Numbered from the stretch's first letter, positions 51,361-60,656 are shown. The stretch is DNA of 64,000 bases from Streptacidiphilus sp041262165 (GCF_041262165.1 NZ_JBGCBY010000030.1:39118-103117); one strand, 5' to 3'. Numbers and translations: made by a program. Notes: generated by a model not told the origin, from the sequence alone.

Positions 51361-52752
51361 TCAGCCCGCTGCGAGCGGCCCCGTTCGGTAGACCGTGCCC
51401 GCGCATGCGCCGGGCAGGACGGCGCTGGCCGCGACCGCACCGCCCACTCCGGGCGTGTGTCCCAGGGTCACGCTCGGCGTGCCCCCGGTCCCGCCCGAGC
51501 CCTGGCCCCCGGTACCGCTGGAGGCCGTGTTCGAAGGAGCAGCCGCCGCCGAGGGGTCCGCCGCGGGTGACGCAGTGCTGGTCGGCGTCGCCGTGCTGCA
51601 CGCCGGAGCGCTCGCACCGCCGGCGGGTACCCAGGCGAAGTCGACGACATAGGACTGGCCGGGGGTCAGCAGCACCGGGCCGGCGGAGGCGGCGGGTACG
51701 GGCAGTCCACCGGCCGGGTCGCCCGCCGTGTGCTGGAGGACGTTGATCTGGGACGCGTTCGCTCCGCTCACCGAGAGCACCGCGACCGTGCCCGCCAAGG
51801 AGACCTGGCAGTTGGCCGTCGACACATTGGTGACCTGGAACGAGCCGTACACCACCCCGGCCGAGTCGGCGCTCTGCACCACGTCCGTGCCGGCACCCAG
51901 CTGGGAGCGCTGGCACTCGCCAGCGGTGGAACTCGGCGCTGCGACGGGCGGATGGCCGGGGGACAGCACCGACCAGGGCGAGCCGGAACCGGTCCGCCCG
52001 GTGACCGGGAAGGACTGCAGCACGCCGGAGCCGGGAGTGCCCGGCATCAGCGAGGCCGCGCCAGCGCCGTTGGACGTGCCAGGGTACGGCTGTGCGGTGT
52101 CCTGCCACGGGCTCGCGCCGGGGTGGAGGCCACCGCTGGTAGGCGTGCTGGTGGCTGCGTCACCGTAGCTCTGGGTGGTCTGCGGTCCCCCTGCGGTGTC
52201 GATCGAACCGGTTGCCGAGTGCAGCGCGGCACCGCCGATCACACCGAGGGCGAGCGCCGCGGCGACCGAGCCGAACGTCCGCCTGCGGCGCAGCCGGCGC
52301 TGCGGCACGGCATGGCGCAGCTGCTCCAGGGCGCCGGGGGTGGGTTGGAGATCGCTGACGGCCCGGTGCAGCAGCTCGCGCAGCTCACGTTCCTCGGGGG
52401 CGAGGTGGCTGTCCACGTCGGCGCGGAGGGCCTCAGCTCCGCTTCCCGTCCCGATACCGCTTCCCGTCCCGGCCCCGGTGCCCGTTCCGGAATCCGCCGC
52501 GGTGCCGGTCACCGGGACGAGCCAGGGCGGAAGGGAGTTCGGCGGCGCCACCGGCATCGGTGGGACGCCCCCCGGGCGCGCTGCGTTGCCGCCGGGGCGG
52601 ACCACCCGGACGTAGGCGCGCGGCTCGCTGGAGCGCGGCCGGTCCGGCCGGGCAGGCCCGGAGGCCGGGTCCGGCGCGGAGCCCGGGTCCGGCGCGGAGC
52701 CCGGGTCCGGCGCGGAGCCCGGTGCGGCCGGGTGGACGCTGTCGCCGCTCAT
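51361..52752 (-). CDS. Anti-sigma-factor-like membrane protein
   Basis: A 463-residue protein encoded directly downstream of a SigE-family sigma factor with ATGA overlap. Its N-terminal 120 residues contain repeats of PGSAPD and a Gly/Thr stretch, then a helical part (EERELRELLHRAVSDLQP, then LEQLRHAVPQRR) that could bind the sigma factor, one membrane helix at about 163-178 and an extracellular Ser/Thr/Pro-rich domain with three to four cysteines (ECQRSQ, NCQVS, ACSTAT, GACAG). No HCC motif is seen, so it is not a ZAS-type anti-sigma factor. The anti-sigma role is inferred from position. Confidence 0.6.
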   Translation of the reverse strand: MSGDSVHPAAPGSAPDPGSAPDPGSAPDPASGPARPDRPRSSEPRAYVRVVRPGGNAARPGGVPPMPVAPPNSLPPWLVPVTGTAADSGTGTGAGTGSGIGTGSGAEALRADVDSHLAPEERELRELLHRAVSDLQPTPGALEQLRHAVPQRRLRRRRTFGSVAAALALGVIGGAALHSATGSIDTAGGPQTTQSYGDAATSTPTSGGLHPGASPWQDTAQPYPGTSNGAGAASLMPGTPGSGVLQSFPVTGRTGSGSPWSVLSPGHPPVAAPSSTAGECQRSQLGAGTDVVQSADSAGVVYGSFQVTNVSTANCQVSLAGTVAVLSVSGANASQINVLQHTAGDPAGGLPVPAASAGPVLLTPGQSYVVDFAWVPAGGASAPACSTATPTSTASPAADPSAAAAPSNTASSGTGGQGSGGTGGTPSVTLGHTPGVGGAVAASAVLPGACAGTVYRTGPLAAG

Positions 52753-53342
52753 GACGTGCTCTCCATGGCCACGCGCAGCGCCGCGAGGCCCCGTGAGCCG
52801 TAGGCCTTCACTGATCCGATCGAGATACCGAGGCTGTCCGCCACCTGAGCCTCCGTCATATCGGAGAGGTAGCGCAGCACCAGCACCTCCCGCTGGCGTC
52901 GCTGCAGCCCGCGCAGCGCCTTCCGCAACTGGTCCCGCTCCAGGGCGTCGTACGCGCCCTCCTCGGCGCTCGCCATGTCCGGCATCGGCTTCGGCAGCAG
53001 CCGCAGGCCCATGATCCGACGGCGCAGCGTCGAGCGGGACAGGTTGACCACGGTCTGCCGGAGGTAGGCGAGGGTCTTCTCCGGGTCGCGGACCCGGCGC
53101 CTGGCCGCGTGCACGCGGATGAACGCTTCCTGGACCACGTCCTCACAGGAGGCGGTGTCGTCGAGGAGCAGGGCGGCCAGGCCCAGCAGGGAACGGTAGT
53201 GCGCCTGGTAGGTCTCGGTGAGCTGGTCGACGCTGGTGCCCTCGGCGACGACGGAAAGCTCGGCCCGGTCCGCGCTGTGCTCGACGACCTGCTCGACAAC
53301 GTGATCGACCACATGCCGCACGTTCGGAAAAGGGGCGGTCAT
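52749..53342 (-). CDS. SigE-family ECF RNA polymerase sigma factor
   Basis: 197 residues from ATG 53342. Region 2 includes LLGLAALLLDDTASCEDVVQ, then EAFIRVHAARR; region 4 includes LQRRQREVLVLRYLSDMTEA, then QVADSLGISIGSVKAYGSRG. This is the SigE-type ECF subgroup. Its start overlaps the stop of a small 61-codon frame by ATGA, which decided the start; an alternative GTG-start extension to 53387 exists. It overlaps the anti-sigma-like gene by 4 bp. Confidence 0.85.
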   Translation of the reverse strand: MTAPFPNVRHVVDHVVEQVVEHSADRAELSVVAEGTSVDQLTETYQAHYRSLLGLAALLLDDTASCEDVVQEAFIRVHAARRRVRDPEKTLAYLRQTVVNLSRSTLRRRIMGLRLLPKPMPDMASAEEGAYDALERDQLRKALRGLQRRQREVLVLRYLSDMTEAQVADSLGISIGSVKAYGSRGLAALRVAMESTS

Positions 53343-53524
53343 GGGGCCGCCCCGGGCCACCAGAAGACTTCCCGCCATATCCGCCACGACCGTTGGACGT
53401 GTGACACCACTCGATGGTTGTACTGGGGAAGCGGCTCACGCTCGGAGACACGCTCGCGCTCGGAGAAACGCTCGAAGACAGACTCCGGGACAGAGGTGTC
53501 CTGAATGCGGTGCGTGCCCGTCAT
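53339..53524 (-). CDS. 61-residue leader ORF coupled to the sigma factor
   Basis: The frame from ATG 53524 has GGAGGG about 8 bases upstream and ends exactly in an ATGA overlap with the sigma factor gene. The protein begins MTGTHRIQDTSVPESVFERF and ends with a tryptophan-rich tail (WRIWREVFWWPGAAP). Middle repeats (SEREFSERERVSEREP-like) reflect an 18-bp repeat in the DNA. No family is recognised. The strong binding site and overlap suggest that it is translated, perhaps as a translational coupling leader for the sigma factor. Confidence 0.55.
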   Translation of the reverse strand: MTGTHRIQDTSVPESVFERFSERERVSEREPLPQYNHRVVSHVQRSWRIWREVFWWPGAAP

Positions 53525-53734
53525 GTCGCCGCCCTCCCACGTCTGCCGCCCACGGCACCACAGTTCCTCAGCACCACCGTTGCGGCTCCAACGGTACGGT
53601 GCAGTACTACGCGCGTCACCCGAATGTCCAACCTCGAAGGCAGACACGCACGAGGACCCCGCGAGGTTCCCCTCCCGAGCCGGGCGCTCGCCCCCGAGGC
53701 GGGCGCTCGCCCCCGAGCCGCGCGTCCGCCGCAC

Positions 53735-54832
53735 TCAGACCAGCTCGGCCGCCACGACCTCGGCGATCTGAGCGGTGTTCAGTGCCGCGCCCTTGCGCAG
53801 GTTGTCACCGCACAGGAAGAGGTCCAACGCATAGGGGTCGTCCAGTGCCCGCCGTACCCGGCCGACCCAAGTCGGGTCGGTGCCCACCACGTCCGCAGGG
53901 GTGGGGAACTCACCGGTCGCGGGATCGTCGTAGAGCACGACGCCCGGCGTGGTGGCGAGGATCTCCTGAGCGCGTTCGACGCTGACCTCGTTATCGAACA
54001 CGGCGTGCACCACCAGCGAGTGGGTAGTGATCACCGGAACCCGGACGCAGGTCGCCGAGACCTTGAGGTCGGGCAACCCCAAGATCTTGCGGGACTCGTT
54101 GCGGACCTTGAGCTCCTCCGAGGACCAGCCGTCCTCCTTGACCGAGCCCGCCCACGGCACCACGTTCAGTGCCAGCGGCGCGGGGAAGGGACCAGTGTCG
54201 GCGACTGCCCGGCGCACGTCGCCGGTGCGCGTACCCAGCTCGTCGCCTGCGGCGTCGGCCGCGGCGACGGCGGCGGTCTGCGCGCGCAGGGCGTCGATAC
54301 CGGGCTGTCCCGCGCCCGAAGCCGCCTGGTAGGAGGCGACGACCAGTTCCTTCAGGCCGAACTCGGCGTGCAGGGCGCCCAGCGGCACGACCATCGACAG
54401 GGTCGTGCAGTTGGGGTTGGCGATGATGCCACGGCTACGGAGCCGCACCGCGGCGGCGTTGACCTCGGGGACGACCAGCGGCACGTCCTCGTCCATCCGG
54501 AACGCGCCGGAGTTGTCGACGGCGATCGCGCCCTTCGCAGCGGCGATCGGCGCCCAGACTGCGGACACCTCGTCAGGGACATCGAACATGGCGACGTCCA
54601 CGCCTTCGAAGCACTCCTCGCTGAGCGCGAGTACCTCGACCTCCTGGCCGCGGACGCGAAGCTTGCGTCCGGCGGAGCGGGCGGAGGCGATCAGGCGGAT
54701 CTCGCCCCACACGTCAGCACGGGTCGAGAGTAGCTCCAGCATGACCGTGCCGACCGCGCCGGTGGCCCCGACGACGGCCAGCGTGGGCTTGCGGGCAGCC
54801 CGAGCGTCCTGGTCGCCACCGCCCGGGGTCAC
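53735..54832 (-). CDS. asd: Aspartate-semialdehyde dehydrogenase
   Basis: A 365-residue protein with the NADP-binding motif VVGATGAVGTVM at 20-31, the catalytic Cys142 in NPNCTT and the histidine in VITTHS near 270. It reduces aspartyl phosphate to aspartate semialdehyde, the branch point to lysine, diaminopimelate, threonine and methionine. Its start overlaps the stop of ask by ATGA, as in other actinobacteria. The order ask-asd is an operon. Confidence 0.95.
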   Translation of the reverse strand: MTPGGGDQDARAARKPTLAVVGATGAVGTVMLELLSTRADVWGEIRLIASARSAGRKLRVRGQEVEVLALSEECFEGVDVAMFDVPDEVSAVWAPIAAAKGAIAVDNSGAFRMDEDVPLVVPEVNAAAVRLRSRGIIANPNCTTLSMVVPLGALHAEFGLKELVVASYQAASGAGQPGIDALRAQTAAVAAADAAGDELGTRTGDVRRAVADTGPFPAPLALNVVPWAGSVKEDGWSSEELKVRNESRKILGLPDLKVSATCVRVPVITTHSLVVHAVFDNEVSVERAQEILATTPGVVLYDDPATGEFPTPADVVGTDPTWVGRVRRALDDPYALDLFLCGDNLRKGAALNTAQIAEVVAAELV

Positions 54833-56109
54833 CGGCCGGTCCCGCCGTAGACGACGGCTTCGTCGCTCTCTGTGTCCAGACCGAAGGCGGTGTGCACGGC
54901 GCGTACCGCCTCGTTGACGTCGTCGACGCGGGTCACCACCGAGATCCGGATCTCCGAGGTGGAGATCAGCTCGATGTTGACCCCGGCGTCCGACAGCGCC
55001 TCGAAGAAGGTCGCGGTGACCCCGGGGTTGGACCGCATGCCGGCGCCGACCAGGGAGATCTTGCCGATCTGGTCGTCGTAGCGCAGCGACTCGAAGCCGA
55101 TGCCGCCCTGTGCCCGTTCCAGCGCCTCGATGGCCTTGCGGCCCTCCGTCTTCGGGGCGGTGAAGGAGATGTCGGTCAGCCCGGTGGAGGCGGCGGAGAC
55201 GTTCTGCACCACCATGTCGATGTTGATCTCGGCGTCGGCGATGGCACGGAAAATCCGCGCGGCCTCGCCCGGCTTGTCCGGGACGCCGACGACGGTGACC
55301 TTGGCCTCCGACGTGTCGTGGGCGACCCCGGAGATGATGGCGTGCTCCATATTGTTACTGTCGCCCCCTTCTATGGGCTGGCTGCTGACCCACGTGCCGA
55401 CGTGTCCGGAGAACGACGACCGTACGTGGATGGGCATGTTGTAGCGGCGGGCGTACTCGACACAACGGGCGAGCAGCACCTTGGAGCCGGACGACGCCAG
55501 CTCCAGCATGTCCTCGTAGCCGATCTGGTCGATCTTGCGCGCCTTCTTCACCACGCGCGGGTCGGCGGTGAACACGCCGTCCACGTCGGTGTAGATCTCG
55601 CATACCTCGGCACTCAGCGCGGCGGCCAGGGCGACCGCCGTGGTGTCCGAGCCGCCACGCCCCAGGGTGGTGATGTCCTTGCTGTCCAGGGACACACCCT
55701 GGAAGCCGGCCACGATCGCGATGTTGCCCTCGTCGAGGGCGGTACGGATGCGGCCAGGCGTCACGTCGATGATGCGCGCCTTGTTGTGGACCGAGTCGGT
55801 GATGACGCCGGCCTGGCTCCCGGTGAAGGACTGGGCCTCGTGGCCCAGGGATTTGATCGCCATCGCCAGCAGGGCCATGGAGATGCGCTCTCCGGATGTC
55901 AGCAGCATGTCGAGCTCACGTCCGGCAGGGAAAGGCGACACCTGCTCCGCGAGGTCGATGAGCTCGTCCGTCGTGTCGCCCATCGCTGACACCACGACGA
56001 CGACCTCATGGCCGGCTTTCTTGGTGTCGACGATTCGCCTGGCGACTCGCTTGATGCCCTCGGCATCAGCGACGGAGGAGCCGCCGTACTTCTGCACGAC
56101 AAGGCCCAC
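54829..56109 (-). CDS. ask: Aspartate kinase
   Basis: 426 residues from GTG 56109 with GAGGAG about 5 bases upstream. The kinase N-terminus KYGGSSVADAEGIKRVA and the motif GRGGSDTTAVALAAAL are present; two ACT domains lie after residue 260 (KVTVVGVPDKPGEAARIF and KISLVGAGMRSNPGVTATFF). Internal ATG 55350 (MEHAIISGVAHD) follows GAAGGGGGCGAC and could start a separate beta chain covering the ACT domains, as known for Corynebacterium and some Streptomyces. Feedback inhibition by lysine and threonine is expected from the family. Confidence 0.95.
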   Translation of the reverse strand: MGLVVQKYGGSSVADAEGIKRVARRIVDTKKAGHEVVVVVSAMGDTTDELIDLAEQVSPFPAGRELDMLLTSGERISMALLAMAIKSLGHEAQSFTGSQAGVITDSVHNKARIIDVTPGRIRTALDEGNIAIVAGFQGVSLDSKDITTLGRGGSDTTAVALAAALSAEVCEIYTDVDGVFTADPRVVKKARKIDQIGYEDMLELASSGSKVLLARCVEYARRYNMPIHVRSSFSGHVGTWVSSQPIEGGDSNNMEHAIISGVAHDTSEAKVTVVGVPDKPGEAARIFRAIADAEINIDMVVQNVSAASTGLTDISFTAPKTEGRKAIEALERAQGGIGFESLRYDDQIGKISLVGAGMRSNPGVTATFFEALSDAGVNIELISTSEIRISVVTRVDDVNEAVRAVHTAFGLDTESDEAVVYGGTGR

Positions 56110-56237
56110 GTGCGCTCCTCGTATCATCTGGTACTGCAGTGCTTCTGGCTCCGCACCCCCCGGAAGGCATGCGGTCGGCCCAGTCTATCGAGCAGGGCCG
56201 CGGCACCCAGGTCATTCCGGATGCTGAGACCGGCTGC

Positions 56238-56948
56238 TCACCGACCGAGACCGCGCTGTTGCGCCCCGGGACCACCGAGCTCGGCGGCCATCAGCTCCCC
56301 TGCCTGCTGCTCCAGTTGCTCGTCGGTGAGGCCGTCGTCGTCGGTGTCCGCGCCGTCGACCGGTGCGCCGATCGGGCTGTCCAGGCGGACGTGCGCGACG
56401 AGCGAGTGCAGCGCGCGGAGCACGGAGGTGGTGGTCGAGCCCCAGTTGGCCAGGTAGGAGAACTGCCACCACCACAGCGCTTCGGACACCCGGCCCTCGC
56501 GGTAGTGCACCAGGCCGTGCTCCAGGTCGGTGACCACACCGGCCACGTCGTCGGAGATCCGGCAGGGCACGGGCTTGTCCACCGGGCCGTACGGGTCGAA
56601 GACCTCGTGGTAGACGTCGATCGGCGCGAGCAGTTCGGCGAGGCGCTGGCGCAGCTCGTCCTCGTCCCGGTCGGGGCCGGTGTCGGGCTCGTAGCGGTCC
56701 TCGGGCAGGACATCCTCGATCGCGCCGAGGCGGCCGCCGGCCAGCAGCAGTTGTGAGACCTCGAGCAGCAGCAGGGAGATGGCGCTGCCGGGCTCGTCAC
56801 CCTTGGCGATCTCGTTCACGGCCAGCACGAAGCTGTCGACCGAGTCCGCGATCTGCACCGCGAAGTCGTCCGGTTCCGGGTGGTCGTCCGCACGCTGGGT
56901 CATGCTCTGGGGGCGAGGTCCCGCCGTGGCGGAGGTGATGTCAGACAT
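56238..56948 (-). CDS. DUF5063-family protein
   Basis: 236 residues from ATG 56948, which overlaps the recR stop by 8 bp. The core from 30 to 180 (DDFAVQIADSVDSFVLAVNE and EALWWWQFSYLANWGS) is the DUF5063 family found next to recR in Streptomyces. The C-terminus is acidic (DTDDDGLTDEQLEQQAGEL). No catalytic residues are evident. Function unknown, but co-transcription with recR and ybaB suggests a role near DNA replication or repair. Confidence 0.78.
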   Translation of the reverse strand: MSDITSATAGPRPQSMTQRADDHPEPDDFAVQIADSVDSFVLAVNEIAKGDEPGSAISLLLLEVSQLLLAGGRLGAIEDVLPEDRYEPDTGPDRDEDELRQRLAELLAPIDVYHEVFDPYGPVDKPVPCRISDDVAGVVTDLEHGLVHYREGRVSEALWWWQFSYLANWGSTTTSVLRALHSLVAHVRLDSPIGAPVDGADTDDDGLTDEQLEQQAGELMAAELGGPGAQQRGLGR

Positions 56949-57540
56949 CGAGAAGTCGTCTCCCTTCGAAGGCCCGTCCGAGGGTGACCTCGTCGGCGTA
57001 CTCCAGGTCTCCCCCGACTGGCAGGCCACTGGCCAGACGGGTCACTTTCAGGCCCATCGGCTTGAGCAGCCGGGCCAGGTAGGTCGCGGTCGCCTCCCCC
57101 TCGAGGTTGGGGTCGGTGGCCAGGATCAGTTCGGTGACCACGCCGTCGGCGAGGCGCGTCATCAACTCCCGGATCCGCAGGTCGTCGGGACCGACGCCCT
57201 CGATCGGGCTGATCGCCCCACCGAGCACGTGGTACCGGCCGCGGAACTCCCGGGTCCGCTCGACCGCCACCACGTCTTTGGGCTCCTCCACCACGCAGAT
57301 CACCGAGAGGTCGCGGCGCGGGTCGAGGCAGACCCGGCAGCGCTCGGACTCGGAGACGTTTCCGCAGACCGCGCAGAAACGAACCTTCTCCTTGACCTCG
57401 TTGAGTGCGTTCGCCAACCGGCGCACGTCCACCGGGTCGGACTGGAGGATGTGGAAGGCGATCCGCTGCGCGCTCTTGGGACCGACGCCGGGCAGCCTGC
57501 CCAACTCGTCGATGAGGTCCTGGACCACGCCCTCGTACAC
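56941..57540 (-). CDS. recR: RecR recombination mediator
   Basis: 199 residues (the normal RecR length) from GTG 57540, with AGGAACGG about 8 bases upstream. The helix-hairpin-helix is RLPGVGPKSAQRIAFHIL, the zinc finger CAVCGNVSESERCRVC and the Toprim domain VVEEPKDVVAVERTREF to LRIRELMTRL. RecR acts with RecO and RecF to load RecA on gapped DNA. It overlaps the DUF5063 gene downstream and follows a hexamer repeat behind ybaB. Confidence 0.94.
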   Translation of the reverse strand: MYEGVVQDLIDELGRLPGVGPKSAQRIAFHILQSDPVDVRRLANALNEVKEKVRFCAVCGNVSESERCRVCLDPRRDLSVICVVEEPKDVVAVERTREFRGRYHVLGGAISPIEGVGPDDLRIRELMTRLADGVVTELILATDPNLEGEATATYLARLLKPMGLKVTRLASGLPVGGDLEYADEVTLGRAFEGRRLLDV

Positions 57541-57669
57541 GCTGCCGTTCCTGCCTTCCGTTGGCTCGGTGCCATCATCCTCTGGCCGAGGCTCCCGCCA
57601 CACCCTCCCGACACACCCGGAGCGAATGCGCCGGGGGGCGTGCGGGGGTCTTCAGGGAGTCAACATCGG

Positions 57670-57809
57670 GATCCGGGTCCGGATTCGGATTCGGCTCTGA
57701 ATCTGGATACGGCTCTGGATCCGGCTTGGATCTGGATCTGACTCTGATCTGGCTTTGGCTTTGGCTTTGGATCTGGATCTGGATCTGGATCTGGATCTGG
57801 ATCTGGATC
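57670..57809. repeat. GGATCT hexamer microsatellite between ybaB and recR
   Basis: Degenerate units of GGATTCG, GGCTCT and GGATCC pass into a pure tract of GGATCT repeated 6.7 times (57769-57808). It ends 6 bp before the ybaB stop codon, upstream of recR. Each pure unit adds a GATC site. Confidence 0.92.
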
Positions 57810-57815
57810 GGTGGG

Positions 57816-58157
57816 TCAGAAGGGCAACCCGGGGATGCCGCCGCCGCCCAGACCCTGCGCCAGCGGGCCGAGGCGCTCGGCCGCGAGCTTCTGCGCGGAG
57901 GCGTTGGCGTCGCGGACGGCGGCGAGGATCAGGTCAGCGAGGGTCTCGGTGTCGTCGGGATCCACCGCCTTGGGGTCGATGACCAAGGCCTTCAGCTCGC
58001 CGGCGCCACTGACCGTGGCCTGCACCAGGCCACCACCGGCGGTGCCCTGCACGGTGGCCTGGGCCAGCTCCGCCTGGGTGCGGGCGAGCTGCTGCTGCAT
58101 CTGCTGGGCCTGCTGCAGCAGGGCCTGCATGTCGGGCTGTCCACCACCGGGGAACAT
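57816..58157 (-). CDS. YbaB/EbfC-type nucleoid-associated protein
   Basis: 113 residues from ATG 58157 with AGGAG 7 bases upstream. The N-terminal MQALLQQAQQMQQQLARTQ and the strand VSGAGELKALVIDPKAV match the YbaB family, a small DNA-binding dimer with tweezer-like shape. The C-terminus is Gly-rich (GLGGGGIPGLPF). It lies between dnaX and recR, the conserved bacterial arrangement. Confidence 0.9.
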   Translation of the reverse strand: MFPGGGQPDMQALLQQAQQMQQQLARTQAELAQATVQGTAGGGLVQATVSGAGELKALVIDPKAVDPDDTETLADLILAAVRDANASAQKLAAERLGPLAQGLGGGGIPGLPF

Positions 58158-58260
58158 GGTTCGCTCCTGTCTGAAGGTTCTGCTGTCGCAGCCGGAGTCC
58201 GTACGCCGTGAGCCTACGTGGTCCAGGTGACGGCCGGCCCGCCTTACGCGATCGGGAGCG

Positions 58261-60507
58261 TCAACGGTCGTGGTCGATCTCCTCGATCACGGTCGCACCC
58301 AGCTCGCGCATGATCAGTTCCGGACCCGACACCATCCCGTGGGGGTAGACCGGATCCTCCTCCTCCGGGACGTCGTCGTCGGGCCAGAAAGGCGGCGGCG
58401 GCGACAGATCCGGAACGGACGAGGTGGTCGGCGTCGGGGCTGTCGCCTGCGGCGGGGTCGGCGTCACCGGGGAGGGTGTGGGGACCGAGGGCGGAGACAC
58501 GGGCGAGGGCGAAACCGGCGCGAAGGCGGAGGCCTGCGGCGGTGGCTGGGTCGGAGACGGAGCCTGCACCGGCACCTGTGACGGCGCCTGAGCTTGATGT
58601 CCCGGTTGCAGTCCCGGTCCTGGTTGCTGTTGTTGCGGTTGCTGCTGCTGTTGCGCCTGCGCCGCGGCCGGACCGGGACCCGGCCCTCGTCCCACCGAGG
58701 GATCGATGAGGCAGTCGATCCGCCAGGACACCCCGAGCGCGTCCTGCAGCGCCTGGCGCAGGATCTCGTCGTGGCCGCCGTTGACGAAGCCGTCACGGGT
58801 ACCGGCGTGCTCGAAGGACAGCTGGAGCGTGCTGCCGTCGAAGCCCGCGACCTGGGCCTGCTGCACCAGCATCCAGGTAACCCGGCGACGGCCCTTGACC
58901 GCTTCCAGGATCTGCGGCCACAGGCGGCGAACCTCGCCCGCGCCGCCCTGCGGGGCGGCCTGCGCCGGAGACGGAGACGGCGGCGTCTGAACCGGCGGGA
59001 CGGGCTGGACCGGCTGCATCTGCTGCGTCGACTGCGGCGGTTGCGGCGGCTGGACAGCCTGCTGCTCGGGAGTCGCGGCGGACCCCGACGCGGGGAAGCT
59101 ACGAGGTACCGGCCAGGCCCCGCGCGGCGGGCTCGCCTGCGCGGGCGCAGGCTGCGCCTCCTGCGCGGGTGCGGCGGCAACCTGGGGCGCCGCCGCCGGC
59201 TCAGTCCGGACGGCAGTGGGAGGAGCAGCGGCAGCGACGGGCTCGGCGACCGCCGCGCTCTGCGGTGCCGCGACACCCCCACCCCCGCTCGTACCCGCGC
59301 CGGTACCCCCGCTCGCAGCTGCGCCGCCCGCGCCGAACGCCGACCGCCGCTCCAGCTTGTCCAGCCGAGCCTGCGTCGACCGCTCGTCGTCGTACGCGCC
59401 GGGCAACATCACGCGTGCGCAGATCAGCTCCAACTGCAGCCTGGGCGAGGTCGCCCCACGCATCTCGGTAAGTCCTGTGTTGACGATGTCCGCGGCGCGG
59501 CTGAGCTCGGCCGGGCCGAACTGCGCGGCCTGCCGCTCCATCAGCGCGACCCGGTCGGCCGGGGCGTCGATCAGCCCCTTCTCGCCCGCGTCGGGCACGG
59601 CGGAGAGGATGACGAGATCCCGGAGCCGTTCCAGCAGGTCTGCGACGAACCGGCGCGGGTCGTGGCCACCCTCGATGACCCGGTCCACGATGCCGAAGAC
59701 GGTCGCGCCGTCCTGCGCGGCGAACGCGTCCACAACCTCGTCCAACAGGCCGGCGTCGGTGTAGCCGAGCAGGGCCGTCGCCATGGCATACGTCACACCC
59801 TGGTCGGCGGCACCGGCGAGCAGTTGGTCCATCACCGACATCGAGTCGCGCACCGAACCGGCCCCGGCGCGGACCACCAGCGGATAGACGGAGTCCTCGA
59901 CCTGGATCTGCTCGCGACCGCAGACCTCGGCGAGGTAGTCACGGAGGGTGCCCGGAGGGACCAGCCGGAAGGGATAGTGGTGCGTCCTTGACCGGATCGT
60001 CCCGATAACCTTCTCGGGCTCGGTGGTGGCGAAGATGAATTTGAGGTGCGGCGGGGGTTCCTCCACCACCTTCAGCAGTGCGTTGAAGCCCGCGGTCGAG
60101 ACCATGTGGGCCTCGTCGATGATGTAGATCTTGTAGCGGCTGGAGGCAGGCGCGAAGAACGCCTTCTCTCGCAGGTCACGGGTGTCGTCGACACCACCGT
60201 GCGAGGCGGCGTCGATCTCGATGACATCGATCGAACCCGGCCCGCCGCGCGCCAGATCCCGGCAGGACTGGCACTCGCCGCAGGGCGTGGGTGTAGGCCC
60301 CTGCTCGCAGTTGAGGCAGCGGGCGAGGATGCGCGCACTGGTCGTCTTACCGCAGCCGCGCGGGCCGCTGAACAGATACGCGTGGTTGACCCGGTTGTTG
60401 CGCAGCGCCTGCTGGAGCGGACCGGTGACGTGCTCCTGACCGATGACCTCGGCGTAGGTCTCGGGGCGATAGCGGCGATAGAGAGCGAGCGACACGTCAC
60501 TGACCAT
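58261..60507 (-). CDS. dnaX: DNA polymerase III subunits gamma/tau
   Basis: 748 residues from ATG 60507, chosen for GGGGA 5 bases upstream. The N-terminal clamp-loader ATPase has YRRYRPETYAEVIGQEHV, Walker A GPRGCGKTT, the zinc module CLNCEQGPTPTPCGECQSC and Walker B with IIDEAHMVSTAGFNALLK. Residues 390-560 are a Pro/Ala/Gln linker, followed by a tau-like domain (WPQILEAVKGRRRVTWMLVQ) and another Pro/Gln-rich tail before PPPFWPDDDVPEEEDP. It assembles the clamp loader. A frameshift signal for gamma was not identified. Confidence 0.95.
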   Translation of the reverse strand: MVSDVSLALYRRYRPETYAEVIGQEHVTGPLQQALRNNRVNHAYLFSGPRGCGKTTSARILARCLNCEQGPTPTPCGECQSCRDLARGGPGSIDVIEIDAASHGGVDDTRDLREKAFFAPASSRYKIYIIDEAHMVSTAGFNALLKVVEEPPPHLKFIFATTEPEKVIGTIRSRTHHYPFRLVPPGTLRDYLAEVCGREQIQVEDSVYPLVVRAGAGSVRDSMSVMDQLLAGAADQGVTYAMATALLGYTDAGLLDEVVDAFAAQDGATVFGIVDRVIEGGHDPRRFVADLLERLRDLVILSAVPDAGEKGLIDAPADRVALMERQAAQFGPAELSRAADIVNTGLTEMRGATSPRLQLELICARVMLPGAYDDERSTQARLDKLERRSAFGAGGAAASGGTGAGTSGGGGVAAPQSAAVAEPVAAAAPPTAVRTEPAAAPQVAAAPAQEAQPAPAQASPPRGAWPVPRSFPASGSAATPEQQAVQPPQPPQSTQQMQPVQPVPPVQTPPSPSPAQAAPQGGAGEVRRLWPQILEAVKGRRRVTWMLVQQAQVAGFDGSTLQLSFEHAGTRDGFVNGGHDEILRQALQDALGVSWRIDCLIDPSVGRGPGPGPAAAQAQQQQQPQQQQPGPGLQPGHQAQAPSQVPVQAPSPTQPPPQASAFAPVSPSPVSPPSVPTPSPVTPTPPQATAPTPTTSSVPDLSPPPPFWPDDDVPEEEDPVYPHGMVSGPELIMRELGATVIEEIDHDR

Positions 60508-60570
60508 AACGGTCCCCACTGACATCCGACGCCGCCGCAGGAATCAGGCAGCCTGAACCCGGAAAAGACA

Positions 60571-60656
60571 GGACCCCCCGTGCACCCGCCAGAGCTCACT
60601 TACCCTTGCTGCCTTCCGGCCCTGGGGGAGTTCAGCGAGATAGCGCCACACGAGGG
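60571..60656 (-). ncRNA. ffs: Signal recognition particle RNA (4.5S type)
   Basis: On the minus strand the sequence contains GGGCCGGAAGGCAGCAAGGG, the conserved GGAA tetraloop domain IV of SRP RNA, with flanking arms that pair (CTCCCCCAGGGCC with the downstream part, and GGACCCCCCGTG at the 3' end). It lies upstream of dnaX in the usual Streptomyces place. The ends are approximate. Confidence 0.85.
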
